Positions 9,976 through 18,908 are shown, numbered from the stretch's first letter. The stretch is DNA of 64,000 nt from Oscillospiraceae bacterium (GCA_902775355.1 CACYLY010000012.1:16131-80130), one strand, 5' to 3'. The notes: generated by a model not told the origin, from the letters alone. Numbers and translations: made by a program.

Positions 9976-11681
9976 ACACTGTTTCCGAACAGCAGCGGAG
10001 AAGAGCCGTCAATCAGATCTGGAACGCCGCGGAAAACTATTCCTTCGTCCCGGATTTCAAAGCCTTTGACGAAAAGGGCGACGCGGAGCTCTACTGGAAC
10101 TGCGTCATCGGCGCGGTTCGCCGGCATTACGAATACGGGAAGCTGGCGCAGGTCTTTGCCTCTTTTCAGCAATATGAGGAATCGGACATTTACGAGGGAC
10201 TCCTCTGGCTGGGACTGGAAAACGCCGTTTTTCAAAAAGAGCTCCCTCACAGGCCTGTGCTTGAAAAGCTGCGGCAGGACTATGCGCGGCGCTATCTGAA
10301 GACTTACGGCGCCCCTTTGGACGATTATCATCTATACGACTGTCTTGCCGCCGCCCATTATCAGCGCGCGCTGGGGATAGAGCCGCAGATGAGCCGTTAT
10401 GACAGGAAGCTCCTGGACGAGCTGGAGTTTTCTCCGGAATTGGATACCGACGCTATCGTCGTCAAAGCCAGGGAACTCTTTTCCCGCTGGTTTCAGATCA
10501 CCGCGGAGGAGAAGAAGCGGGAAAGGCGTTTTCCTCTGATTGCGCTGGGGCGGCGGAATGGGAAAAAAGCAAAGGGACGCTATCGAAAGTTCGGGATCGG
10601 TCTTGCGGATCACCCAAGTCACGCCTATGAAGAGAACGACGAGCTGCTGCGCAGGGAAGACGAGCCTGTCACCCATCTGAGCGCGGCGCAGCTACGGGAT
10701 TTCATGGCCTTCAAATTCGGCGCGCCCATGTTTTCCGAGCAGGAAAACACAGAGCTGGAGAGAAAGCTCTGCAGCGGGAGCCACAGTCTCTGCCATCTGC
10801 ATTTTACCCGAGGCGTGCCCGACAAGGGGAAGATCCAGAACGCCTTCGAGGCTCTGCGGAAAGAGAAGGAAGCGAAGCAGGTCGAGAGGAATCGGTCGTA
10901 TTACCGGGAGCATCTGTCAGAAAACCGCACCTCCATCGACCGCCTGGCCTCCCGGATCCGAAACTCCGTCCTGCTGTATCTGCAGCCCTCGGAGATCCGG
11001 TCCGACTCCGGGAAGCTGGACCCCGCCAGGATCTGGCGTGCCGGCGTCTTACAGGACGAGAAGGTTTTTCTGCGGACCGAGCAGGGGAACATGGGAGACC
11101 TGAGCGTGGACATTCTTCTGGATGCCTCGACCTCTCAGTGCGAACGCCAGGAGAAAGTCTCCACCCAGGGTTATCTGATCGCCGAGGCTTTGACCCAGTG
11201 CGCCATTCCCTGCCGGGTCATGTCCTTCTGCTCCATGACGGGCTATACCATCCTGCGCGTTTTCCGGGACTACGACAAGCCACGGGACAACGGGAAGATT
11301 TTCGAATATGTCTCCAACGGCTGCAACCGGGACGGTCTTGCCATCCGCGCCGTCCATGAACTGATGACCGGCAGCCCCTATGAAAACAAGATCCTGATCC
11401 TGCTGTCCGATGTAAAGCCCCATGACGCCCTGCGTCTGTTTTCGGACGACAGCTCCGATTACACGCCCTACGAAAAGGAAGCGGGCGTGAGGGACACCGC
11501 CGCGGAAGTGCGAAAAGCCCGGGCGGACGGGATCGCTGTGATCTGCGTTTTCACCGGGGAAGAGGAAGATCTGCCCAACGCAAAGCTGGTATACAACAAG
11601 GACTTCTCCCGGATCCCCTCCATCGATAAGCTGGCCGACGCGGTGGGTACGCTTCTGCAGAATCAGATCCGCAATTTGTAA
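9972..11681 (+). CDS. VWA domain protein, partner of MoxR ATPase
   Basis: A 569-residue protein with a C-terminal von Willebrand A domain. The MIDAS motif is slightly altered: DILLDASTSQ at about residues 379-388 gives D-A-S-T-S rather than DxSxS with a free middle residue. The later pieces VMSFCSMTGYT and ILILLSDVKPHD supply the other expected blocks. The layout resembles CobT/NorD-like VWA proteins that pair with MoxR ATPases for metal insertion or complex activation. The N-terminal 370 residues are helical and charged with no recognised domain. It overlaps the MoxR gene by 4 bp and ends in a strong terminator, so the operon has exactly two genes. Confidence 0.85.
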   Translation: MNTVSEQQRRRAVNQIWNAAENYSFVPDFKAFDEKGDAELYWNCVIGAVRRHYEYGKLAQVFASFQQYEESDIYEGLLWLGLENAVFQKELPHRPVLEKLRQDYARRYLKTYGAPLDDYHLYDCLAAAHYQRALGIEPQMSRYDRKLLDELEFSPELDTDAIVVKARELFSRWFQITAEEKKRERRFPLIALGRRNGKKAKGRYRKFGIGLADHPSHAYEENDELLRREDEPVTHLSAAQLRDFMAFKFGAPMFSEQENTELERKLCSGSHSLCHLHFTRGVPDKGKIQNAFEALRKEKEAKQVERNRSYYREHLSENRTSIDRLASRIRNSVLLYLQPSEIRSDSGKLDPARIWRAGVLQDEKVFLRTEQGNMGDLSVDILLDASTSQCERQEKVSTQGYLIAEALTQCAIPCRVMSFCSMTGYTILRVFRDYDKPRDNGKIFEYVSNGCNRDGLAIRAVHELMTGSPYENKILILLSDVKPHDALRLFSDDSSDYTPYEKEAGVRDTAAEVRKARADGIAVICVFTGEEEDLPNAKLVYNKDFSRIPSIDKLADAVGTLLQNQIRNL

Positions 11682-11715
11682 AAACACCTCTGTGCAAAAT
11701 ACACAGAGGTGTTTT
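11681..11715. terminator. Bidirectional terminator between VWA gene and pfp
   Basis: Perfect 14-bp stem (11681-11694 with 11702-11715), seven-base loop, A-tract on the left and T-tract on the right. It begins at the VWA stop codon and lies just past the pfp stop on the other strand. Confidence 0.9.
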
Positions 11716-11729
11716 CTTCTTTGTTATCT

Positions 11730-12971
11730 TTACTTGGCCAGAACTTTTTTCAGCCTGGCGTAGCGGGGGAGGGAATGCTCCAGCGGGAGCTTCGGCTCGC
11801 CCTGGATCAGGGGCAGCACATAGTCGATAAACTCGTGCTTCAGGCCGTTGCGCTCCTCGTTGAGCCAGGAAAGAGGGATCTTCTTCTCGAAGTTGGCAAC
11901 CTTGTCAAGGGGCAGGAGCTTAATCCTGCAATGATAGTTTCCGTCCACTTCGTCCCGCTCGAAGGCGATCATTTTGCCGGTCACGCCGCTGACGGCCTGC
12001 TTCACAGCCTCTTCACCGGCCATGCGGGCTTCTTCGATATCAACGGCAGAGGCCAGGTGCGCACCGCAGCGCTGCAGAAGGCTCAGCTCGATGCCGCGGA
12101 CCTTGGCGCCGGTACGGCCTTTTACGATGGCGGCCAGCATGGCGGCAAGCCCGCCCAGCTGGGCATGACCGAAGCCGTCGGTCGCGGAGATCTTCGCCTC
12201 GGAAACAAAGCTGCCGTCGGCATAGTGGATGCCCTCGGACACGGCCACCAGGACCTTGCCGTTGGCGTCGTACAGCCGCTGGACGTCGTCCAGGAACTTG
12301 TCCATATCGAAGTCGACCTCAGGCAGATAGATCAGATCCGGACCGGAGCCGAATTCCGTCGCAAGCGCGGAGCTGGCGGCCAGCCAGCCGGCGTGACGGC
12401 CCATGATCTCCACGATGGTGACCATGCCGTTGTCATAGACCCGAGCGTCCTTGTTGATCTCCATGCAGGAGGTGGCGATATATTTGGCGGCGCTTCCGAA
12501 GCCGGGGCAGTGGTCCGTACCGTACAGGTCGTTGTCGATGGTCTTGGGTACGCCCATGATCCGGCATTCATAGCCCACAGACTCCATATAGCGGCTGATC
12601 TTGTTGCAGGTGTCCATGGAATCGTTGCCGCCGTTGTAGAAGAAATAGCGTACATTGTACTTCTTGAAGATTTCCAGAATGCGCTTGTAGTCTTTGTCGT
12701 CCTTTTCGGGATCGGCGATCTTGTAGCGGCAGGAGCCCAGGGCGGAAGAGGGGGTGTGCAGCAGAAGCTTCAGCTCTTCGGGATCCTCCTCGTCCATCAC
12801 GTACAGTTTGTCTTCCAGAACGCCCTTGATGCCGTTGGCGGCGCCGTAGACCTTCGTGATTTCCTCCGCGTCCAGCGCGGCGCGGATCACGCCGTAAGCG
12901 CTGGCATTGATGACGGCCGTGGGACCGCCTGACTGCCCGAATATGCATGCGCCGACCAGTTTGTTGCTCAT
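11730..12971 (-). CDS. pfp: Pyrophosphate-type 6-phosphofructokinase
   Basis: A 413-residue phosphofructokinase. It phosphorylates fructose 6-phosphate to the 1,6-bisphosphate in glycolysis. Two diagnostic positions point to pyrophosphate rather than ATP as donor. The nucleotide-site motif is GGNDS (residues 114-118), with Asp where ATP enzymes have the second Gly. The catalytic loop is PKTIDND (142-148), with Lys where ATP enzymes have Gly. PPi enzymes run both ways and save ATP, which fits an anaerobe. Divergent from fba, so two successive glycolytic genes share one 140-bp control region. Confidence 0.9.
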   Translation of the reverse strand: MSNKLVGACIFGQSGGPTAVINASAYGVIRAALDAEEITKVYGAANGIKGVLEDKLYVMDEEDPEELKLLLHTPSSALGSCRYKIADPEKDDKDYKRILEIFKKYNVRYFFYNGGNDSMDTCNKISRYMESVGYECRIMGVPKTIDNDLYGTDHCPGFGSAAKYIATSCMEINKDARVYDNGMVTIVEIMGRHAGWLAASSALATEFGSGPDLIYLPEVDFDMDKFLDDVQRLYDANGKVLVAVSEGIHYADGSFVSEAKISATDGFGHAQLGGLAAMLAAIVKGRTGAKVRGIELSLLQRCGAHLASAVDIEEARMAGEEAVKQAVSGVTGKMIAFERDEVDGNYHCRIKLLPLDKVANFEKKIPLSWLNEERNGLKHEFIDYVLPLIQGEPKLPLEHSLPRYARLKKVLAK

Positions 12972-13026
12972 CTGAGATTTCCTCCGTTTATCTTAAAAAT
13001 TTTTTTACATTTGTGAAAGCTGCTTC

Positions 13027-13055
13027 TTGATTCTGGCATGGAATGAGAATATAAT
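13027..13055 (+). promoter_or_regulatory. Sigma-A promoter of fba
   Basis: TTGATT at 13027-13032, 17-bp spacer, perfect TATAAT at 13050-13055. It lies 57 bp before the fba ATG and inside the divergent pfp-fba intergenic region. Confidence 0.8.
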
Positions 13056-13112
13056 AGAAAAGCAAATTTGTAAATATGCTATTTGTACAAAAAATGGATA
13101 AGGAGAATGATT

Positions 13113-14081
13113 ATGGCTCTTGTAACTACAAAAGAAATGTTTGCCAAGGCTTACGACGGCGGATATGCCATCGGCGCCTTCAATGTAAACAATATGGAAA
13201 TCGTTCAGGGTATCACCGAGGCGGCAGGGGAGCTGAAGAGCCCCGTGATCCTGCAGGTCTCCAAGGGTGCCCGCGCCTATGCCAACCACACCTATCTGGT
13301 CAAGCTGGTTGAGGCCGCCATTATCGAGAATCCCGAGATCCCCATCGCCCTGCACCTGGACCACGGCGACAGCTTTGAGCTCTGCAAGAGCTGCATCGAC
13401 GGCGGCTTCACTTCCGTCATGATCGACGCTTCTTCCAAGAGCTTTGAAGAAAACATCGCCCTGACCCGTCAGGTCGTGGAGTACGCCCACGATCACGGCG
13501 TCGTTGTCGAGGCCGAGCTGGGCACGCTGGCCGGCGTGGAGGACGAGGTCGCTGTGGAACACGGCAAGGAGAGCTACACTCGTCCCGAAGAGGTGGAGGA
13601 GTTCGTCTCCCGCACCGGCTGCGACTCTCTGGCCATCGCCATCGGCACCTCTCACGGCGCCTATAAGTTCAAGGCTTCCCAGTGCACCCGCAACGCTGAC
13701 GGCATTCTGGTCCCGCCCCCCCTGCGTTTCGACGTGCTGCATGAGTGCATCAAGCGCCTGCCCGGTTTCCCCATCGTGCTGCACGGCTCTTCCTCCGTTC
13801 CTCAGGAGTTTGTGAAGATGGTCAACCAGTACGGCGGCAATATGCCCGACGCCATCGGCATCCCCGAGGATCAGCTCCGCGAGGCTGCGAAGCTGGCCGT
13901 CTGCAAGATCAATATTGACTCCGATATCCGTCTTGCCATGACCGGCAATATCCGCAAGTATTTCGCCGAGCATCCCGAAGCCTTTGATCCCCGTCAGTAT
14001 CTGAAGCCCGCCCGCCAGGCCGTGAAGGACATGGTCGCTCATAAGATCGTCCACGTTCTCGGCTCCGACGGCAAGGCCTGA
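13113..14081 (+). CDS. fba: Class II fructose-bisphosphate aldolase
   Basis: A 322-residue class II (zinc) aldolase splitting fructose 1,6-bisphosphate into the two triose phosphates. Seen are GAFNVNNMEI near the N-terminus, the metal/catalytic block HLDHGD at residues 81-86 (Asp83 as proton shuttle, His84 as zinc ligand), the AELGTLAGVED segment and the later HGSSSVP loop. The ATG at 13113 follows AAGGAG at 13100-13105; the longer frame from 13083 has no comparable site. It is divergent from PPi-phosphofructokinase and lies 52 bp before the P-type ATPase-like gene. Confidence 0.96.
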   Translation: MALVTTKEMFAKAYDGGYAIGAFNVNNMEIVQGITEAAGELKSPVILQVSKGARAYANHTYLVKLVEAAIIENPEIPIALHLDHGDSFELCKSCIDGGFTSVMIDASSKSFEENIALTRQVVEYAHDHGVVVEAELGTLAGVEDEVAVEHGKESYTRPEEVEEFVSRTGCDSLAIAIGTSHGAYKFKASQCTRNADGILVPPPLRFDVLHECIKRLPGFPIVLHGSSSVPQEFVKMVNQYGGNMPDAIGIPEDQLREAAKLAVCKINIDSDIRLAMTGNIRKYFAEHPEAFDPRQYLKPARQAVKDMVAHKIVHVLGSDGKA

Positions 14082-14133
14082 TCCCGCAATTTCGCAACCC
14101 ACTCAGAGAGAGATAACATTGGAGGTGGCAAAT

Positions 14134-15789
14134 ATGAGCCAAAGAAATACGCGCCCGAGATTTGCGGAAAAGGCGCCGAAACTTCCTGCCTTTTCTCCGA
14201 ACACGATATTATATGGACGCCTGGCCCTGGCTGCTGTTCTTCTGATCCTCGGCGCTTTCGTGTTCAAGAACCAGATCGTGCGCTATATCCTTCTGGTCCT
14301 GTCCGCGATCGCGTCCGGGTTTGACCTGGGCCTGAAAGCCTTTGACAGTGTTCTGGATAAAAAATACTTTGCAACGCCCATTGTGATGCTTTTTGTGGCT
14401 TTTGTCGCCTTCCTGATCGGCTATCCCTCCGAGGCTGCCGCGCTGCTTCTGCTCTACCAGCTCTGCCTGATGGCGCTGGATTTCTTCCAGAAACGCGCCC
14501 GCGGCGCCGCCATGCAGATGCTCCGGATCGAGGATCAGGAGCTGGCGGAGCAGGCAGAGGAGCGCTTCTCCGATGAAAAAGCCTGCAAGCTCAAGATGGA
14601 AGGGGAAGCCTACCGGAGCGCGGATCTCATCCTGAAGATCGCCATGATCTTCTCCCTGGTCTATATCTTCCTGCTGCCGAGATTGGGCGATTACAGCTAC
14701 CGTGTTTCCATCCACCGGGCGCTGATGATCCTGGTGGCTTCCATTCCCGCGTCTGTCGTGACCGCCATGCCCTTTACCGCGCTTACCGGTCTTTGCTTTG
14801 GCGCGCGCAACGGCATCCTCTTTAAGGACGGCCAGACGATGGAGGCTGCAGCCGACGCCAATGTGGTTGTGCTGGACAAGGCTGGCATCTTCTCCACCAG
14901 CGCTCCCGAACTGGAGGCCCTGCATTCCGACGTGCTGGATCAGACCACCTTCCTGAACTTTGTTGCCCATGCGGTGTACTACTCCGAGCAGCCCTTCGCC
15001 AAGGCGATCCCCACCCTGCCCGAGCAGGATTACAAGCTGGATGTCGTCAGCGATTTTGAAGATATTCCCGGCTGTGGCGTCGTCCTGAAAATCGGCGGAG
15101 CTCCTGTTGTGCTGGCTACCGGCGCTTATCTGGAGTCCAACGGCATTGCCGTTCCTCCCGTTGAGGAATCCGGCGAGATCTATTATCTCACCGTCAACGG
15201 CCGCTGCGTCGGCTATCTCTGCATCGTCTCCCAGGTAAACGAGAACGGCGCCGAGTTGGTGACCGGTCTTCGTGACGCCAATGTCCGCGAGCTTGTTCTG
15301 CTGACCGAAGACGGAGCAGGGGAGAGCCAGCGTATGGCCGAGGATCTGGGCTTCGACGAGGCCTTCGGCGAATGCGACACGGAACGCAAGCTCAAGCACA
15401 TCGAGGATCTGAACCAAGGCACCCGGAATCATGTGATGTTCGTGTATGCCAACGGGCTGGAGACCCACACGGCGGCGGACGTGGATGTTCGCCTGAGCCG
15501 GAAAGCCAAATTCGCTGATGTAACCGTACAGCCCGAGGATGCACAGGCGCTGCCGATGATCCTTCTCATCTCCCGTCGTATGTGCCAGGTAGCCAAATCG
15601 AACGCGATCTTTGTGTTCGCCGTCAAGGCCCTGCTGATCTTCTTGAGCATGCTGGGCTTCTGCAAGCTGTGGTTCGTCCTGTTCCTGGACGTCGCCGCGG
15701 TACTGGCGACTCTGCTGAACGCGATCCGCGTCACCAAGGATCCTCTGATCAATCTGGAGCGCTTCAGCGTCCCGAAGGAAGAGGAATAA
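14134..15789 (+). CDS. Degenerate P1B-type ATPase-like membrane protein (predicted pseudo-ATPase)
   Basis: A 551-residue membrane protein that follows the layout of heavy-metal P-type ATPases but has lost their catalytic residues. The line GILFKDGQTMEAAADANVVVLDKAGI (residues 227-252) matches the segment around DKTGT, here DKAGI. The membrane CPC metal site is replaced by SIP (203-205). The HP motif SEHP is SEQP (284-287), TGD is TED (391-393), and the GDGxNDAPAL hinge is ANGLETHTAADV (439-450). The actuator domain with TGES is missing between residues about 125 and 160. Hydrophobic segments are near 27-45, 50-66, 82-117, 165-182, 194-222, 492-510 and 512-530. It cannot be a normal ion pump. 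The start at 14134 has GGAGG at 14121-14125. Confidence 0.82.
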   Translation: MSQRNTRPRFAEKAPKLPAFSPNTILYGRLALAAVLLILGAFVFKNQIVRYILLVLSAIASGFDLGLKAFDSVLDKKYFATPIVMLFVAFVAFLIGYPSEAAALLLLYQLCLMALDFFQKRARGAAMQMLRIEDQELAEQAEERFSDEKACKLKMEGEAYRSADLILKIAMIFSLVYIFLLPRLGDYSYRVSIHRALMILVASIPASVVTAMPFTALTGLCFGARNGILFKDGQTMEAAADANVVVLDKAGIFSTSAPELEALHSDVLDQTTFLNFVAHAVYYSEQPFAKAIPTLPEQDYKLDVVSDFEDIPGCGVVLKIGGAPVVLATGAYLESNGIAVPPVEESGEIYYLTVNGRCVGYLCIVSQVNENGAELVTGLRDANVRELVLLTEDGAGESQRMAEDLGFDEAFGECDTERKLKHIEDLNQGTRNHVMFVYANGLETHTAADVDVRLSRKAKFADVTVQPEDAQALPMILLISRRMCQVAKSNAIFVFAVKALLIFLSMLGFCKLWFVLFLDVAAVLATLLNAIRVTKDPLINLERFSVPKEEE

Positions 15790-15800
15790 AAAGCAACCTT

Positions 15801-15840
15801 AAAGCCTCTAAAGCTTCTACTTTAGAGGCTTTTGTTCTTT
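15801..15840 (+). terminator. Terminator after the P-type ATPase-like gene
   Basis: Perfect 13-bp stem (15801-15813 with 15820-15832), six-base loop, then a T-rich tract. It closes the fba-pseudo-ATPase unit. Confidence 0.9.
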
Positions 15841-16300
15841 TTTGACAACTTTTTCATTCTTTTTTGCTTGGTTAATGTTTTGACAATCTGAGGAGGAAAA
15901 ATCGAACCGACCCGGTAAAGGCCGATCGTTTTCGCGTAGAAACAGAGCCGGCCTACGCATAGAGGCATTCCGAAGTAATACGCACGGGCCAATGTATGAA
16001 AGGCCTTTTTGACCGGAAGTCATGCAAGGAATCTCCGGGACGGATTTCTCTATGAGCCCGCAGGCAATCACATAAATAATAGTAATGGAAAGCATGATCA
16101 GGGGAGCAGTGAAAGATTCACCGATGAGAATCGAAGACATGATCATGATGACATCAAGCCAGACGCGTCAAAAGAATATAATGCGCAGCTAAAAAAACAA
16201 ATCAACATCAAACCGCGGCGATGAATCAGAACAAGGAACGCAGCAGCAGGATTCCGCTTCGTCGGACTTGACAGGAAGAGCGCTTTGATTTATACTGAAT
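15841..16300 (-). pseudogene. Intergenic stretch with possible remnant of a membrane-protein gene
   Basis: About 460 bp without a convincing gene. On the minus strand a short frame (16146 down to 15817) encodes a hydrophobic segment around ILIGESFTAPLIMLSITII, then a non-hydrophobic tail without family resemblance. The same frame continues upstream as more hydrophobic-looking residues broken by stop codons, and there is no good ribosome binding site. I read this as a decaying membrane-protein gene, but it could be non-coding sequence. Confidence 0.25.
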
Positions 16301-16304
16301 GCAA

Positions 16305-16325
16305 CGGGGAAGCGAAGGCTCCCCG
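16305..16325. repeat. GC-rich hairpin upstream of the recombinase gene
   Basis: Eight-bp stem with one bulged A and a GAAG loop (16305-16313 with 16318-16325). No T-tract follows on either strand, so it is not a standard terminator. Confidence 0.5.
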
Positions 16326-16341
16326 GATCATAAAAAACAGT

Positions 16342-16373
16342 AAATCTCGCATAATATAAATTTAGCGAGATTT
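16342..16373. repeat. 9-bp inverted repeat with AT-rich centre upstream of the recombinase gene
   Basis: Arms AAATCTCGC (16342-16350) and GCGAGATTT (16365-16373) are perfect inverted copies around a 14-bp AT-only core that also holds a possible -10 element. It sits 35 bp before the recombinase ATG. It could be an operator, a Xer-type recombination site or a weak terminator; spacing does not fit the standard 11-6-11 dif layout. Confidence 0.55.
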
Positions 16374-16407
16374 TATAGGGCTATTTTGCCCCGAGAAAGG
16401 ACATTCT

Positions 16408-17406
16408 ATGAAACTGGACGAAATCAACGATGTTCCGGATATCGTGATGGAATTTCTGGAATATCACTCCACGGTACGCGGTCACTCCGACCGGACGGTC
16501 ATGGCCTACTATTTGGATCTGAAAATCCTGCTTCGTTTTTTGAAACGCCGCCGCAGACTGGTTGACCGCAGCGTTCCTTTTGATGAGATCGATATCACCG
16601 ATGTGGATCTGGATTTCATCAAAGCGATCAAAATCGAAGAGCTCTATCGTTACCAGTCTTTTTCGCCCGAATCGGACGCCTCGCTCTCTGCGGCCAGCCG
16701 CTGCCGCAGGACCTCTACTGTAAAATCCTTCTTTCAGTACTTGACCGCCAAACGACACCTTCTGGAGCGCAACATCACCCAGGAGCTCGATATGCCCAAG
16801 CGTCAGGCCAGTCTGCCGCGCTATCTGGAGGAATCAGAATGCGAAAAGCTGCTCAGCGCCTGCGATGGGCCCTACGGTCTGCGGGACTACGCTATTTTGA
16901 TGCTTTTCCTGTCCTGCGGGCTTCGGGTATCGGAATTGGTGGGTCTGAACGTAACCGACGTATATGAAGATCACGTTCGGGTCCTCGGTAAAGGCAACAA
17001 AGAACGTGTGGTCTATTTCGGCGACGGCTGCCGCGAAGCGATCGATGACTATTTAATGGTCAGAAATGACGAAAAACTGCCGGAAAAGGACAAAAAAGCC
17101 CTGTTTATCAGTCAAAAAAATTGCAGAATTGGAGTACGCGGCGTTCAGCAGATGGTCGAGCGAAAACTCCTCGCTGCGGGCCTGGATCCGGAACGATATT
17201 CTCCTCATAAATTAAGGCATACGGCTGCCACGCTCATGCTGAAAAACGGCGTGGACACCCGAGCGCTTCAGGAGGTTCTGGGACACAGCAATTTGAACAC
17301 CACCCAGATCTATACCCACCTGGATAACGCCGCCCTCCATGAAGCCGCCATGGCGAACCCCATCGGCCGTAAAACCCGGGAGCAGCGGGACGAAGAAGAG
17401 AATTAA
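16408..17406 (+). CDS. XerC/XerD-like tyrosine recombinase
   Basis: A 332-residue tyrosine site-specific recombinase with an N-terminal SAM-like DNA-binding domain (residues about 8-125) and a C-terminal catalytic domain. All catalytic residues are seen: Arg173 in GLRVSEL, Lys195 in LGKGNKER, His267 and Arg270 in HKLRH, His293 in LGHSN and Tyr302 in IYTH. The length and fold fit a chromosomal XerC/XerD, which resolves chromosome dimers at dif. Xer members also serve mobile elements, but I see no att sites, excisionase or cargo genes. AAAGGA precedes the ATG. Confidence 0.88.
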   Translation: MKLDEINDVPDIVMEFLEYHSTVRGHSDRTVMAYYLDLKILLRFLKRRRRLVDRSVPFDEIDITDVDLDFIKAIKIEELYRYQSFSPESDASLSAASRCRRTSTVKSFFQYLTAKRHLLERNITQELDMPKRQASLPRYLEESECEKLLSACDGPYGLRDYAILMLFLSCGLRVSELVGLNVTDVYEDHVRVLGKGNKERVVYFGDGCREAIDDYLMVRNDEKLPEKDKKALFISQKNCRIGVRGVQQMVERKLLAAGLDPERYSPHKLRHTAATLMLKNGVDTRALQEVLGHSNLNTTQIYTHLDNAALHEAAMANPIGRKTREQRDEEEN

Positions 17407-17432
17407 CAATTCTTGAAACCAAAAAAAGTTTA

Positions 17433-17479
17433 AAAACAGCGTGATAAACGGTTTTTACTGCCGCTTATCACGTTGTTTT
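17433..17479. terminator. Bidirectional terminator between recombinase gene and radA
   Basis: Fifteen-bp stem with one G-T pair (17433-17447 with 17465-17479), 17-base loop, A-tract on the left and TTTT on the right. It serves the recombinase gene on plus and radA on minus. Confidence 0.8.
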
Positions 17480-17497
17480 GTTATCATCTATTGAGAA

Positions 17498-18889
17498 TCA
17501 AGTGCGTTCCGGGCGGTTCTTTTGTTCCCGACCCAGGACAGCGGCAACGGCCTCACCCACGTTTTTGACAGAAATGAGCTGCAGCCCCCCCGGTCGGCGG
17601 ATCTCATGGCGGACATGGGCGGGGATCACGCAGCGGGCAAAGCCGAGACGGGCGATCTCAGACAGGCGCTGATTCAGGTTCCCCACGCTGCGGATCTCCC
17701 CCGCCAGGCCAACCTCGCCGATGGCGGCCAGATCGGAGCCGAGAGGCCGGTCCAGATAGCTGGAGGCTATGGCTAACACCGTTGCCAGATCGGCGGCGGG
17801 CTCTTCCAGGCTCAGCCCACCCACCACATTGATATAGGCGTCGCAGCTGCCCACGGGCAGCCCTCCCCTTTTTTCCAGCACGGCCAGCAGCATGGCGGCC
17901 CGGTTATAGTCGATGCCGTTGCTGCGGCGGGCTGCATTATAGTTGGAGGGCGTTACCAGAGCCTGAACCTCCGCCAGAATGGGGCGGGTCCCCTCGATGA
18001 CGCAGGCCACGCAGGTGCCGGGGCTGTTTGCCGGGCGGCCGGAAAGCAGCAGCTCCGAAGGGTTATCCACGCAGCGCAGTCCTTCCTCGTTCATCTCGAA
18101 CACACCGATCTCATTGGTGGAGCCAAAGCGGTTTTTGGCAGCCCGCAGGATCCGGAAGCTTGTGCTGCGTTCTCCTTCAAAATACAGCACGCAGTCCACC
18201 ATGTGCTCCAGCACCTTGGGGCCGGCGATGCTGCCCTCTTTGGTGATATGTCCAACCACGAAGACGGTGATCCCCTCCTCCTTGGCCAGACGCATGAGCC
18301 GCATGGTGCACTCCCGCACCTGCGTCACGCTGCCGGGGGCGGAATCCGCCTCCGTGCTGGCTACGGTCTGGATGGAGTCCAGGATCAGGATCTCCGGCTT
18401 CGTGTCCTCTGTTACCGCCAGGATCGTCTCCAGCGAGGTTTCGGCCAGCACATAGAGTTCTTCGTTTTCCACGCCCAGGCGCTGCGCACGAAGCTTCAGC
18501 TGCCGTTCGCTCTCTTCGGCGGTGACATAGAGGATGCGGCGTCCCGGTTCCAGGGTGGCGCACATCTGCAGCAGCAGCGTGGATTTGCCGATCCCCGGCG
18601 CGCCGCCAACCAGGTTCAGAGAACCAAGCACGGCGCCGCCGCCCAGGACCCGGTCAAACTCCGAGATGCCCGTGTCAAAGCGGATCTCCGCCTCCGTGTC
18701 CAGCTGATTCATTTTCTTCGCCTTGGGACGGCCGCCGGAATAGCCGGAGCTTTTTGCGCCGGTTTTCGACTCCAGGCTCATTTCCTTCATGGTATTCCAC
18801 ATCCCGCAGGCCGGGCACTTTCCGGACCAGTTGGAGGATTCGTGCCCGCACTCGGCACAGACATAGACCGTTTTCTTTTTGTTGGCCAT
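17498..18889 (-). CDS. radA: DNA repair protein RadA (Sms)
   Basis: A 463-residue RadA, a RecA-like ATPase that helps branch migration and processing of recombination intermediates. Seen in order: the N-terminal zinc finger (Cys11, Cys14, Cys25, Cys28), Walker A GAPGIGKS at residues 96-103, the RadA-specific KNRFG motif near 255 and the C-terminal Lon-like domain (GLSLEEPAADLATVLAIASS). It is the last gene of a minus-strand group after spoIVA and cwlD, 19 bp from cwlD. Confidence 0.97.
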   Translation of the reverse strand: MANKKKTVYVCAECGHESSNWSGKCPACGMWNTMKEMSLESKTGAKSSGYSGGRPKAKKMNQLDTEAEIRFDTGISEFDRVLGGGAVLGSLNLVGGAPGIGKSTLLLQMCATLEPGRRILYVTAEESERQLKLRAQRLGVENEELYVLAETSLETILAVTEDTKPEILILDSIQTVASTEADSAPGSVTQVRECTMRLMRLAKEEGITVFVVGHITKEGSIAGPKVLEHMVDCVLYFEGERSTSFRILRAAKNRFGSTNEIGVFEMNEEGLRCVDNPSELLLSGRPANSPGTCVACVIEGTRPILAEVQALVTPSNYNAARRSNGIDYNRAAMLLAVLEKRGGLPVGSCDAYINVVGGLSLEEPAADLATVLAIASSYLDRPLGSDLAAIGEVGLAGEIRSVGNLNQRLSEIARLGFARCVIPAHVRHEIRRPGGLQLISVKNVGEAVAAVLGREQKNRPERT

Positions 18890-18908
18890 CGGATGATCTC
18901 CCTGTTTC

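Noticed and set aside
16408-17406. Integrase of a prophage or integrative element
   Set aside because: No phage, conjugation or cargo genes and no att repeats next to it; the length and motifs fit chromosomal XerC/XerD.
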